Shown one piece after another: positions 54,346 to 64,000 of a stretch of 64,000 nucleotides of DNA. The stretch lies in NCBI RefSeq assembly GCF_025370935.1, contig NC_133491.1:5368685-5432684 (forward strand), read 5' to 3'. The notes beneath the pieces are model-generated. The model ran no database searches, was not told the DNA's origin, and saw only the letters and a list, made by a program, of their open reading frames with translations. How positions within the stretch are numbered: the stretch's first letter is position 1; every line of letters begins with the position of its first letter. Source of the stretch: Choristoneura fumiferana. Taxonomy: Eukaryota > Arthropoda > Insecta > Lepidoptera > Tortricidae. The position numbers and the translations under genes are program-made.

Positions 54346-55008
54346 CAATTATAATATATAGGGAATTACTGAAATTTTCTCCCGTCAGAGTGCAAAACCG
54401 TTAACAGTTTTTTGAGTATCCTAAGTGCTATAATATCGTATTATTTCAATTATTGTTTTGGAAATATAGCTCTATCGTTACTATCGATGTAAAATATCAT
54501 GTTATTTTGTTACTAATAAATATATCATGATTTATATAAGCACTAATACTCTTTGGTCATGATCTGTCATGGCGACAAAAATATAAAGAGACCTGGACCT
54601 GACGTTATCATGGGTTTGCGCTAGTGTCGCCCCTTGCTCAGAGCCTTGCCTAATATGCCCTATTATCTCTCGCTTCGTAAAGCGTGATAGTCCCTGGTGT
54701 TTGAATAGTTATTTATGAGTGCCAATTACGAAAGTTTAAAAAAATATTATTGTTAACCGATTTAACTTTACTTTCGTAATATGTGAAAGATTGCTGACAG
54801 AAGCTGAAGGCGACAGACTGGAAACAGAATAAAACGTACCGCTTGAAGAGAACCTTACCCCAACGGCCCAACGGCGGATCTTCGTATATCACTGCACGTT
54901 TTGTAATTATGTAAATCATTGAAGTCGGAGTAACTCGAATTTTGCTCCCCAGGACCATCTTTACCTAGTTTCGGGGGCGGAATTTTTGACGTTTTTATGA
55001 CAGTTCAG
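54346..55008. other. Spacer, nothing recognised
   Basis: No supported feature. Confidence 0.35.
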
Positions 55009-55010
55009 TA

Positions 55011-55142
55011 CAGTCAAGGGCAAAGATATCGACACGGCCAAAGTTGCAAAAATATGTATACACGGCATTAATGTTAAGTGCATAAAGTCGTGTATACATA
55101 TTTTTGTAACTTTGGCCGTGTCGACATCTTTGCCCTTGACTG
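55011..55142. mobile_element. Palindromic MITE, 132 bp, TA target
   Basis: Arms cagtcaagggcaaagatatc plus gacacggccaaagttgc plus aaaaatatgtatacacg are complementary to the right half with two or three mismatches (about 55 bp each). TA dinucleotides flank it (55009-55010, 55143-55144). TA duplication with CAGT ends fits a Tc1/mariner-derived MITE. Confidence 0.85.
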
Positions 55143-56707
55143 TACATACTGCAGCGCATTACATCGCTGCATGAACGTTTAGTGTTGCAAGCATTTTTAC
55201 TGGCCGGTTGTGTGCTGGCAGTTAACTCTTTTGTATTACACATTTGGTTTCTGATTTGAAATTTGAAATTTTGATTCATTTATTCGTTGGTTCGACTGAT
55301 ATTTTTGTTTTTGGCCCCAATTCTTATGTCACATGTTGGATAGTGCGGAGCTCTTGTCTGAGTTGGAATTTTTATTTTAAAATATACTGCATCTAGTTAT
55401 TTTCTTTGATGTAGTGATACCAGTGTAAGTACCAGTGATTTCAACAATTGTGTTAAGCGTTTGCCCGCTGCTTTTCTGCTGCACGCCCGTGCTACGGGGC
55501 GTTTTAACGATATCTCCAATACTGCCGATTTTTACATGGGGTAAGTTTTTATTCCGTGGTTGCCTAGGGCCGTGTTAGTTTGGTTTTATTTCCTTGTTGT
55601 GGGCTTATTAAAATTCTCTTTTCAGTCCTATACCTATACCTCTACTCACATCCTGATCTACTATTTACTCGTGATGGGTGTCATCTTGTTGTATTATCCA
55701 CACGTTTAATCACGGGAAACATGTGCGTGTGACGTCTACTGCTTCGTGGGCTCCGTCGGTGTGGAGGTTCAGAAGAGGACTCCGTTAACTAGTGAAACCG
55801 GTCAAATAATATTAGATTAACCTAATCACTCCCTTTTAAATGTTATGCTAATACCGTATACGAAAGACAATCGCTATCATAGATTTTTGTTCCCATAGGT
55901 TGTAGGTTAGTTTCCAGATGAAAACATGCATGTAGGCATTAGTACACTAGCGTACAACTAACCAGGTCCATCATATCAGGGTTTTCCTTAGCTATTAATA
56001 TTGTGTCTTTTATATAGGTTTTGGGACATGTTTATTTTTCAAAATTCAAAAAGGCTTGCCATAAGCGCTTTCTACATAGTTATTAGGTTTTATTTGGCTT
56101 GCGGCTGATTAACTAATTTTTCACAATCTTGCAAATTATAAAATTTATGTAATTGACTAACTGCTGTCTCACAACGTGTGATCTTAAAAATTGTCTAACT
56201 CTTGTTTTTGTGATTTTTTTTTTATAGGAATTTGTGTGATATTTCTTTTTTATGAAGTGCGGCTTTTAGTTTCAATAAATTATGCTAACTGCAAAATTCT
56301 ACGTTTTTTCATTTATGTCAGCTTACTTAGGGTTCACGAGCACCTTATGCGCTCAAATTCAATTTTCGAGTTATATATATATATATATACTTGTTATGTA
56401 ACTTGCTTGTTATGGTTTCTACAATGCTGATGATGATGTGATGGCTTTGATTTGCCAGTATTTATAAGCGTAAAACCATAGAAACCCCATGAAAAGCTTT
56501 CCCAGAATAAACGTTTGATATTTTTATTTATACAAACAGCTTTCTAAAGCATGTTTGCCTTGTTGATAGGGGCATCAAACGCTCAGGATATTAAGCTAAA
56601 TAACTCCGCTGTGAAACTCAATGTTTTCCCTAACGATTTACGACAAGTGTAAATATGTTCAGGTTTATTTCAGCTTAGGTTCCGTTAGTATTGAGACGAT
56701 GTATTTT
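55143..56707. other. Long spacer, nothing recognised
   Basis: AT-rich, with a (TA)n run at 56375-56388. No repeat ends or coding signal were supported. Confidence 0.35.
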
Positions 56708-57125
56708 TTAGGGTTCCGTAGTCAACTAGGAACACTTATAGTTTCGCCATGTCTGTCCGTCTGTCTGTCCGCAGGTAAACTCAGAGACCGTTAGTACTAG
56801 AAAGCTGTAATTTGACATGAATATACATATCAGTCACGCCGACAAAGTGATACAATAAAAAATAGTAAAAAAATTTTTTTAGGGTACCTCCCATAGACGT
56901 AAAGTGGTGGTGATTTTTTTTCTCGACTAACCCTATATTGTGAGGTATCATTGGGTAGGTCTTTTAAACCATTGGGGGGTTGCTAAGACAATTTTTCTAT
57001 TCAGTGATCTGTTTGCGAAATATTCCACTTTAAAGTGCAAATTTTCGTTGAAATCCCCCCTCTAAAATCTAATCTGTTGGGTGGAAAAATTTGAAAAAAG
57101 CATCTTCGTGGTGGTAGTATACATG
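56708..57125 (+). mobile_element. GGGTTCCGTAGCC repeat, truncated copy
   Basis: tagggttccgtagtcaacta, tatagtttcgccatgtctgt and gggtacctcccatagacgta, then taggtcttttaaaccattgg. Opposite orientation to 51799-52408; it stops around the ctctaaaatctaatc block. Confidence 0.75.
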
Positions 57126-57192
57126 GCTAAATTAAGTTTGTCTATTATTATTTTTTAAACGTTTTTTAATAAAAGGTCACGTCCAGATCGCT

Positions 57193-57821
57193 TACCTTCT
57201 TTCTAATGCTAAAAAAACGAAGTATGCTTTCATTGACATCCAACCTACATATACTACTCGTAAATTTCAATAGACGGAATTTACATGCACATTTTTTTAC
57301 GCTCGCACGCTTGCTTCATATTTGTATGAAGTTTGATGAATGTGCGCCAGCTACAGGCACCAATATGTGCAAGCTATAGGCATATATGTATTCCCCGGTC
57401 TTATCAGTGGTCATTATAGACTTTATACAGTACCTACTGACCCATACTTTACTAAATCTCGATTTAATTCTATTAAGTTATGCGACTTAATGTGGTTTTT
57501 GTTTCGGCGGGACCCTAAAAACACAATGTACTGATTCCAGTTTTATTAAGCAAATCTCGTGTTTGTTTAGGATGTCCGATGTTTTAATAAGAGACCGGCT
57601 ATATCGAACATGTTGTTTTGATGTTCGGAGTGAATAAAAATCAGCTCATAAAAGAAACTTTTCGGGATACGCTCGGTGTTTTGAATTTAAATGGATGGCT
57701 GGTAATCCGTTAAAATTTGTTTGTTCGGTTTTCAATCGGTCCGAGTAAACAACCTACGAAATACAAGGTAAAAGACGTAGGCAACATAATCAACTAGAGC
57801 AGTGGTTCTTAACCGTGGTCC
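57193..57821. repeat. Left member of gap-flanking duplication
   Basis: Begins ttaccttctttctaatgct and is nearly identical, base for base, to 57922-58564 beyond the 100-N gap. Differences are small: homopolymer length at 57212, tatgtgc/tatatgc, a 14-base indel near 57480 (cggcgtaaattcg region), a 7-9-base indel near 57400 and single substitutions. The last 12 bases start the same hAT-like MITE as 58555. The 64-codon frame is not a gene. Confidence 0.9.
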
Positions 57822-57921
57822 NNNNNNNNNNNNNNNNNNNNNNNNNNNNNNNNNNNNNNNNNNNNNNNNNNNNNNNNNNNNNNNNNNNNNNNNNNNNNNN
57901 NNNNNNNNNNNNNNNNNNNNN
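57822..57921. other. Assembly gap (100 N)
   Basis: Standard-length gap placed inside a hAT-like MITE on its left side and at the start of the duplicate on its right side. Confidence 0.99.
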
Positions 57922-58554
57922 TTACCTTCTTTCTAATGCTAAAAAAAAACGAAGTATGCTTTCATTGACATCCAACCTACATATACTACTCGTAAATTTC
58001 AATAGAGGGAATTTACATGCACATTTTTTTACGCTCGCACGCTTGCTTCATATTTGTATGAAGTTTGATGAATGTGCGCCAGCTACAGGCACCAATATAT
58101 GCAAGCTATAGGCATATATGTATTCCCGGCTTTAGTGTCATTATCAGTGGTCATTATAGACTTTATACAGTACCTACTGACCCATACTTTACTAAATCTC
58201 GATTTAATTCTATTAAGTTATGCGACGGCGTAAATTCGTTCTTAATGTGGTTTTTGTTTCGGCGGGACCCTAAAAACACAATGTACGGATTCCAGTTTTA
58301 TTAAGCAAATCTCGTGTTTGTTTAGGATGTCCGATGTTTTAATAAGAGACCGGCTATATCGAACATGTTGTTTTGATGTTCGGAGTGAATAAAAATCAGC
58401 TCATAAAAGAAACTTTTCGGGATACGCTCGGTGTTTTGAATTTAAATGGATGGCTGGTAATCCGTTAAAATTTGTTTGTTAGGTTTTCAATCGGTCCGAG
58501 TAAACAACCTACGAAATACAAGGTAAAAGACGTAGGCAACATAATCAACTAGAG
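57922..58554. repeat. Right member of gap-flanking duplication
   Basis: Matches 57193-57810; see that entry. It continues without interruption into the complete MITE at 58555-58786. Confidence 0.9.
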
Positions 58555-58786
58555 CAGTGGTTCTTAACCGGTGGTCCGCGGACCATAGCTGGTCCCTGAA
58601 AGAATTCGAAGTGGTCCGCGAAGCCATCAACAACGAATTGGCAAAACGACGCGCCAGTCAAGTAGCAGTAGCAACCGTTCATTTAAATACAATTTTACTT
58701 ATATTACCTTCAAACAGTTGGTGGTCCATGGCAAGACAGAAAATTTGTCAAATGGTCCCTCCCAACTAAAAGGTTAAGAACCGCTG
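58555..58786. mobile_element. hAT-like MITE, 232 bp
   Basis: Ends cagtggttcttaaccggtgg and aggttaagaaccgctg, the classic hAT terminal type. 8-bp flanks aactagag (58547-58554) and aactaaag (58787-58794) match at 7 of 8. The interior repeats the theme ggtccgcg / gtggtcc. The 70-codon frame is fortuitous. The same element starts at 57810 before the gap. Confidence 0.9.
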
Positions 58787-58834
58787 AACTAAAGGAACTT
58801 CATTATGTACATATACCATTGAATTGCTTCACAA

Positions 58835-58995
58835 AGTCAAAAGTCAAAGTCAAAGTCAAAATATATTATTCAATTTAGGCTATAACAAGCACTTATGTAA
58901 ATATCCAAAAAAACCTACCACCAGTTCGGAAAAACGTCTGTTGAGAAGAATCCGGCAAGAAACTCAACGAGGTACACAAGTCTTATAAAGGTTCT
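58835..58995 (-). mobile_element. Antisense retroposon 3' UTR
   Basis: (AAAGTC)n followed by aatttaggctataacaagca, ctaccaccagttcggaaaaa and gagaagaatccggcaagaaa, then ctcaacgagg. Reverse of 34795-34940. Confidence 0.65.
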
Positions 58996-59688
58996 TTCCT
59001 TCAGTAAAAACAGGCTAATTACAAGTCAACATATCAATAAAAAAATTTCGTATATAAATTCTGAAAAAATCAAAAGGTTTTTAACCTCGCAAAAGGCCTA
59101 TTTTTAAGCCATATTCATGTTTTTATTCCAATAATAATTACTATGTCACGCACAAAGATCGCACCACAATCATTCTATAGGTACCACTGAAGCAAAAGCA
59201 AATAAGTGTGTCAAACAATACGAGCAATCTAGCGGCCGTCGCATCTTCTGTTTATGACGAATCGCCTGCGAGCTTCATATTCCAGCCGGCATTGACACCG
59301 GATCATAACTCACAAAACATTCAGTAAACGAAAAATGATTTTCGCTACTAATATAGGGCCATCCATAAAATATGTCGCATCAATTTTGACCATTTTTACC
59401 TCTCCCCCATATCACACGTATTTATTGCTATGAAAATTGGCAAAATTACGATTATTTTGTTTCTGTATCACAAACCGCCTAATCCACAAAAACTCCACAC
59501 CCACACCGCAGCATCATCGAATGGGCCGGCTGGCCGCGCCGCCTAGTTTAAAACTGTTAAGTAATTCGAAATCGTGACTAACTTGAAAAAGTGGGTCTGT
59601 CAACACTGCGTCTTCCAGTTTGTGGTCACCAATTGGCTAAGTAAAGTTTTTTGAAGAAGTGCTAAATATATTTTTCTTCGGTAGTCAT
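58996..59688. other. Spacer, nothing recognised
   Basis: A modest GC-rich patch at 59500-59545 (gggccggctggccgcgccgc) without other structure. Confidence 0.35.
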
Positions 59689-60005
59689 ACTCATACTCAT
59701 ACTCATACTCTTTTATTGGTAATATCATTATTACATGTCATCTTGTTAAATTATTCAAATATATTCTAAGAACTAATTAATTAAATAATTTCAGTAAATA
59801 ATAGCCGTTGGCTGAAATTTAAGGAACTCATCAAACGTGTAGAATGTGTGCTCGACAAGCCAGTTTTTCAGTCTTTTTTAAAAATTTCTAAACGACGGAG
59901 CCGAAGTAATTGACTCGGGCAACTTGTTGTACACCGTCGGGCCTACAACATGAGTCACTTTGCCGGACTTAGCGAGCCGACGTCTTAATAATCGAGGAAC
60001 TGCAG
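59689..60005 (-). mobile_element. Antisense retroposon 3' region
   Basis: (CATACT)n then cttttattggtaatatcatt, and farther gtacaccgtcgggcctacaa and ttgccggacttagcgagccg. The simple-repeat start marks a LINE 3' end inverted relative to plus. Possible decayed coding region at 59880-60000, not resolved. Confidence 0.5.
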
Positions 60006-60438
60006 CTCTTTTATTTTATTTTCCTCTTATTAATTAGAAATCTTTTTTAAGTGGTCGATATGACGTTTGTGAGATTGAAATGGCAGACCCGTTGAGGGCT
60101 CAGTACTTAGTAGAAACATTAAAAAAAAACGAAGTCAACTGTCACTGCTGTCACTGTCAAGTAGAATCTAACCTAAAACCATTTTATTTGCTTTGCGATT
60201 TGGTGCGATCAGTGGTGTTTTTTTGTTTGGATAATTTTTTTACGACCTCAGCCCAACTCTGGACTTTTGAATTTGCCACATCTCTCCACGACCTTGTTAC
60301 GATAATTTGACCACGATTGGATATTTTCGACGACTATTTTGGCTCTGTTTCTTAGACAACGTTATCTTGCATTCTCGGCCACCTTGGCTTAACATTTGGA
60401 CTGCCTTATGAGTAAATTCGAATCACAGTATTCCTACA

Positions 60439-60880
60439 ATGGATTCAGACGAGTCCGATAGTATTCGAGTTGAAAATGGAGCATTACATAAATGTTCTCC
60501 AATGCTTTGTACTTTCGTCTACGAAATACAGACGAGATTTTCCGAATTCGGCGTATTTATGCATCCTAGTCTTTACAAGCGACTTGGTGCAAGTCAGCTT
60601 CATCTTCCACTGCAAGTTGCTCATCAACAACATCATTATACGAACCCTCTAGCCCTTCAACATCAAAACACAGCAAAGGAGAACATAACAGAAGGAAGAG
60701 ATATCGTGTTTTTTTTACAAAAAACAATAAAAAGGACATGGTCTCAGTAAGAGTCATGCAATACATTAAAATATTTAATTGCATGTTGCACAATGGGTTT
60801 ATATTCTTTATTTCAGTGAATTGAAGGAAGAGTTTCTGCTAAATCATTTACAGAATGAAGTGGCTTTATGTGGCTACTAA
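60439..60880 (+). CDS. Candidate two-exon gene, unknown function (123 aa model)
   Basis: Exon 1 is 60439-60746, intron 60747-60816 (70 bp, gtaaga...tttatttcag) and exon 2 60817-60880. The start has a favourable context (acaATGG). Exon 1 reads MDSDESDSIRVENGALHKC... and is acidic at the start; the split codon joins ca+t, and exon 2 stays in frame as ELKEEFLLNHLQNEVALCGY and a stop. A poly(A) signal aataaa lies at 61072-61077. The product has no domain I recognise. It could equally be part of an old transposon gene or a chance frame; a minus-strand 75-codon frame overlaps it. Tiny introns are normal in Lepidoptera. Confidence is low because phase agreement has a one-in-three chance probability. 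Confidence 0.3.
60747..60816 (+). other. Candidate intron (70 bp)
   Basis: Donor ca|gtaagag and acceptor ttctttatttcag|t with a pyrimidine/AT-rich tract. Removing it bypasses the TAA at 60748-60750 and extends the frame by 21 codons. Confidence 0.35.
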
Positions 60881-61071
60881 AAAGGGGTGATTCAATCTAA
60901 AGTCATAGCGAGCTTGAGGATACATGTGAAATGCGTGATTTGAAGATTAAAAGAATCCGTATTTTTTGAAAGCCTCTCTTGTTATTAACCATAACCACAT
61001 AAATTATGTAGACAAAAGCTGTCTTATTGCATGTGTTTTAGATAGTTTTAGTTAATTTGAGAAGTAATAAT

Positions 61072-61077
61072 AATAAA
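61072..61077 (+). promoter_or_regulatory. Candidate poly(A) signal
   Basis: aataaa about 190 bases after the candidate stop codon. Such hexamers are frequent in AT-rich DNA, so the weight is small. Confidence 0.25.
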
Positions 61078-61617
61078 ATGCAATAATTTAATATTGTTTT
61101 TATTTCATAAATCACAAATTATCATAAAAACATTTAGCATAAACATATGTCTCAAAGACCCGATTTAATTGGAACAGTATATTAATATTCCTGGCAAGGT
61201 TATTTAAAACAAGTCGTATTTTATTAAATTAAATATTGTGCCTCCCCATAAAGGCATTAGAAGTACTACTAAGAAATACAAGGAAATATAATACAAATAT
61301 CATAGGTCACTTTGTGTTAAACCGGGATTTTAGTTTATTTTTGCATTAAAAGATGTACTTATCTCGTCTCAAGGAAAGCTGAATCACGCTGTTAAGATTT
61401 TTATATAAAAGGGCTGTCATCATATTAAGCTTTATTTCCTAAGCAACCGTGGTTTGATAACTTGTGTGTTATACGTGTAAACAATATAATATGCGTCCAT
61501 TGATCATAAGTTATAAACAAACCGTGGTGATTTACTTGTATTTTTAGTACTTGTACTTGTGACAGTGACCCTAGATTGTATCGTTTGTTCTACCAGTTGA
61601 ACTGGATGTGTGTATAT
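61078..61617. other. Spacer, nothing recognised
   Basis: No supported feature. Confidence 0.35.
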
Positions 61618-61842
61618 ATACTATCTTTTGCCCGCGGCTTCGCCCGCGTGGAATTCGGTTATCGCGCGCTGTTATCTCGGGAACTGTTTATTTTTCCGGG
61701 ATAAAAAGTAGCCTATGTCACTCTGTGGCCCATAAACAATCTCTATGCCAAAATCACGTCGATCTGTTGCTCCGTTGCGACGTGAAAGACGGAGAAACAT
61801 ACTAACACACACACTTTCGCATTTATAATATTAGTATGGATA
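61618..61842 (+). mobile_element. GCCCGCGGCTTCG dispersed repeat, near-complete
   Basis: tcttttgcccgcggcttcgc, ggaattcggttatcgcgcgc, aaaagtagcctatgtcactc and acgtcgatctgttgctccg, ending atttataatattagtatgg. The best-preserved member in the window. Frames over it are fortuitous. Confidence 0.8.
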
Positions 61843-62139
61843 TATATGGTATTCAACTGTTTTATTTTGTCTGACTCTAATACATACATGATTGGGAATC
61901 GAACCTGATCAAAATCTCTGTAAGCAAGGTTACAAATTCTGCACATTTTTTCGTTATTTTTGATGATGTGAATCATAAGTGAAAAGAAACATATTTTACA
62001 AGATTTTATTCGACTTGCAATGTATGAGTATGTATGTATTATGTTTATAAACCAAAATGAGAATACAAATTTAAAGTACCGTTAGCCTATCACAGCAGTA
62101 CTTATACTGATTACAGATTAGATGACAATGCAAGACAAG
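61843..62139. other. Spacer, nothing recognised
   Basis: No supported feature. Confidence 0.3.
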
Positions 62140-62400
62140 TATAGTCAACAAAAAGTATTGTGAGGAAAAATAAAAACTTACACAAATAAAAACCAAAAAT
62201 TATATTTTTAAGAAAAAAATTTTGCTGACTGTACTTTTTCTCGACTGTACTTGCATTGTCAACTAAAAATACATTTCTGTATTAAGATATCATCATGTTC
62301 AAAATTACATTTCCGTGCTAAATCTAAGGTCTATTCTATTCTCTTCCATTAACCATTGAGGAGTTCCGTGATACTTCTATGCCTCTTTTTTATGGAAAAA
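62140..62400 (+). mobile_element. TGCTGACTGTC dispersed repeat, copy 2
   Basis: ttttgctgactgtacttttt and cttgcattgtcaactaaaaa, then attaaccattgaggagttcc, correspond to blocks at 40256-40560. Confidence 0.45.
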
Positions 62401-62529
62401 TGCATGTCCTTGGAAAAAACAGGTTATGCTCCTTCACTGGCTTTTTTTGCAACCAAAATAAAACACCATCATGTGTTTACATCCACCTGAAAAAAAGATC
62501 AAAATTATTATAAATCCTTACTTATATAT

Positions 62530-62755
62530 TTAATATTATAAACGTGAAAGGAACTCTGTCTGTCTGACTGTTAACTTTTCATGCTTTAACCGCTGAACTG
62601 ATTTAGCCGAAATTCATTATGGAGGTAGTTGGAGTCCCGAGGAAGAACATAGGCTACTTTTTATCTCACAGTTTTATCCCGAAAAAATACAGAGTACTCG
62701 CGGGAAAGCGATAAGCGAATTCTTCGTAGACAGTCGCGGGGCAAGAGCTAATTTT
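62530..62755 (-). mobile_element. GCCCGCGGC repeat, minus strand
   Basis: tttaatattataaacgtgaa at the tail side; ctttaaccgctgaactgatt, ggaagaacataggctacttt and gacagtcgcggggcaagagc at the head side. Confidence 0.65.
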
Positions 62756-62774
62756 TTTTTTTTTTTTAACGACT

Positions 62775-62820
62775 GGAATGGCAAACGAGCAAGTGGGTCT
62801 CCTGATGAACAGATCACACC
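62775..62820 (-). mobile_element. LINE-like tail scrap
   Basis: ggcaaacgagcaagtgggtc and tcctgatgaacag: reverse of the tail at 1100-1135. Confidence 0.5.
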
Positions 62821-63229
62821 GCCCCATAAACAATAATAATTATAATATATGTTTCACTAACCACAGAAATTTTACTCTATCATAATATTACCAGCCAATG
62901 CTGAAAACATCACCTGTCGCATCATCACATTGTCAGTTGATATCTAAGTAAATGGTCCAATATAGGTAATATGTTTTTGTTATTCTGTGCTCTCGTACAA
63001 CTTTGGTCCGGCAACATATTCAACTTTTAATGCCCTAAAATGTAATGTAAAAAAATAGACAAGAAACTGTATTGATATTGTGGCGACTTTAACTGTTTTC
63101 ATACAATTTCGCCAACATTAATAATCGTATTGTACTCTTTATTGTACATAAAAACACATGAAAATATAGAACACAGGATAATTATAATAAAAATAATGCA
63201 CGAAAAAACGCAGCTAATTGCTTATCCAA
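62821..63229. other. Spacer, may include LTR start
   Basis: No direct feature; the 5' limit of the LTR downstream could fall here. Confidence 0.3.
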
Positions 63230-63580
63230 GTAAATCCACGAACTCTGCAAGTCCCGTTAGCCAACGCGCCCCGGCGCCCGCGCCGGTCGACCGCCAGTGA
63301 CCGCTAGTGCAAATCCAACCGCGACGGCGAATGCATGCTCCTTTGGCACCGCCTAAACCATCCCCGCGACGCCCCCGCTTACGCTAAAGACGCTATTACT
63401 AGCTCCAGTATTTAGTGCTTGCAGTGCTTGGACGCTTTAATGCTTATTCGCGAGTTCAGTTAAATATCAACGGTGCTAGTTATAAGTAATAGTTAAGAAC
63501 AATTGTGGCACGAACATTAAAGGTGTTATAATCATAAACTGGTACGTGTTATTGTACACCACTTGTTTCGTTCCCTATAC
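63230..63580 (+). mobile_element. 5' LTR / leader of LTR retrotransposon (start uncertain)
   Basis: A GC-rich block (cgcgccccggcgcccgcgcc from 63261) and then an AT-richer part with attaaa at 63516-63521, placed directly before a primer binding site. With only one LTR in the window the 5' end, U3/R/U5 limits and target duplication cannot be set. The base before the primer site does not give a textbook CA end. Confidence 0.6.
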
Positions 63581-63597
63581 TGGTGACCCAACGACGA
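63581..63597 (+). other. Primer binding site, tRNA-Trp-like
   Basis: tggtgacccaacgacg resembles the complement of the 3' end of tRNA-Trp (TGGTGACCCCGACG type), the primer known for the CsRn1 branch of Ty3/gypsy elements. There is one clear mismatch in the C run. Confidence 0.65.
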
Positions 63598-63603
63598 AGA
63601 AAT

Positions 63604-64000
63604 ATGCAGCGGTCGGTCAACGGGAGTGACGGTACTAACGCCACGTCCAGGAATGCGTCCCAGGCGAACAACACCGGAGCTGAAATTTTCGAAGACTCAA
63701 CGGATCAGGCTAGTTTGTTCCGTGTAGGCGTACGAGTTCCCCCATTTTGGCCAGACAGACCGGCACTGTGGTTTGCTCAAATAGAGGGACAATTTATTCT
63801 TTCCGGGATTACGGCAGATTTAACAAAATTCTACTACGTGACATCACACCTCGATCATAAATTCGCTGCAGAAGTAGAGGATGTCATAACTAATCCCCCA
63901 GCCGAGAATAAATACGCAACGCTTAAAGCCGAGTTGATAGGCAGACTCTCTGCCTCTCAGGAACAACGAGATAAACAACTGCTCGCTCATGAGGAACTCG
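63604..64000 (+). CDS. gag of Ty3/gypsy (CsRn1-like) retrotransposon, 5' part
   Basis: Open from ATG 63604 to the window edge, 132 codons without a stop. After a polar N-terminal stretch (residues 1-40, Ser/Asn-rich) comes the conserved block PPFWPDRPALWFAQIE (46-61), then GITADLTKFYYV and PPAENKYATLKAEL, with RLSASQEQRDKQLL near the end. This order is the hallmark of insect CsRn1-type gag (the domain Pfam calls DUF7041, as I recall). The ATG lies only 7 bases past the primer site. The protein would form the particle shell; nucleocapsid and pol should follow beyond the window. No damage is visible, so this copy may be young. The end is truncated by the window, not by mutation. Confidence 0.85.
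   Translation, partial: MQRSVNGSDGTNATSRNASQANNTGAEIFEDSTDQASLFRVGVRVPPFWPDRPALWFAQIEGQFILSGITADLTKFYYVTSHLDHKFAAEVEDVITNPPAENKYATLKAELIGRLSASQEQRDKQLLAHEEL

Noticed and set aside
54995..55279. 94-codon minus-strand frame
   Set aside because: It crosses the whole palindromic MITE at 55011-55142, which reads open by chance.
60080..60310. 76-codon frame as the first exon of the 60.4-kb candidate
   Set aside because: Has a stop before any good donor leading into the 60439 exon; no motif. Could be 5' flanking DNA.

Overview
This is an AT-rich eukaryotic nuclear window. It is almost certainly from a lepidopteran insect: many short dispersed repeats are types I recognise from moth and butterfly genomes, such as SINEs ending in (GATGAT)n, RTE-type LINE 3' ends, a repeat headed GCCCGCGGCTTCG and ending TATTAGTATGGAT, and a repeat bounded by GGGTTCCGTAGCC. 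No search was run, so family names come from motif reading. There are two 100-bp assembly gaps (83-182 and 57822-57921). No conserved host protein-coding gene is visible. The window looks intergenic or intronic, and its content is mobile-element debris of different ages. The only candidate host-type gene is a weak two-exon model at 60439-60880. A CpG-rich promoter-like patch with a good 5' splice site lies at 44880-45336.

Layout. 0-10 kb: a retroposon tail, a tRNA-derived SINE, two hairpin-cored retroposons, an inverted tRNA-SINE dimer (6163-6437) and a complete SINE with a 12-bp target duplication (9553-9860). 10.6-13.4 kb: a nested cluster in which a 2588-bp terminal-inverted-repeat element (10812-13399, 26-bp perfect ends, ATAT duplication) has split a roughly 180-bp MITE and itself carries a decayed LINE ORF. 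14-29 kb: inverted-repeat MITEs, RTE LINE 3' ends, two more inverted tRNA-SINE dimers (16.6 and 25.4 kb) and a 501-bp foldback (27479-27979). 29.6-30.3 kb: a rearranged Ty1/copia relic on the minus strand. 31-44 kb: LINE/SINE scraps, several MITEs and a 52-bp tandem repeat. 45.8-47.9 kb: a 512-bp inverted-repeat element packed with one repeated motif, then a 770-bp inverted-repeat element. 49-54 kb: CT-rich minisatellite, tandem retroposon units, SINEs, a nearly complete GGGTTCCGTAGCC element, a hairpin retroposon and a CTCGCT-rich MITE. 55-59 kb: a palindromic MITE and a roughly 630-bp duplication flanking an assembly gap, probably two alleles joined falsely, with a hAT-like MITE. 63.2-64 kb: the 5' end of a Ty3/gypsy-type LTR retrotransposon, with a tRNA-Trp-like primer binding site and an open gag frame that runs off the window.

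The most interesting signals are (1) a dispersed hairpin-cored element with no obvious promoter, flanked in four copies by 10-12 bp target duplications, implying LINE-mediated retroposition of a palindrome; (2) tRNA-derived SINEs that occur here repeatedly as head-to-head inverted copies, two of them with 11-12 bp duplications around the whole structure; (3) the dated nest at 10.6-13.4 kb; and (4) the gap-flanking allelic duplication.
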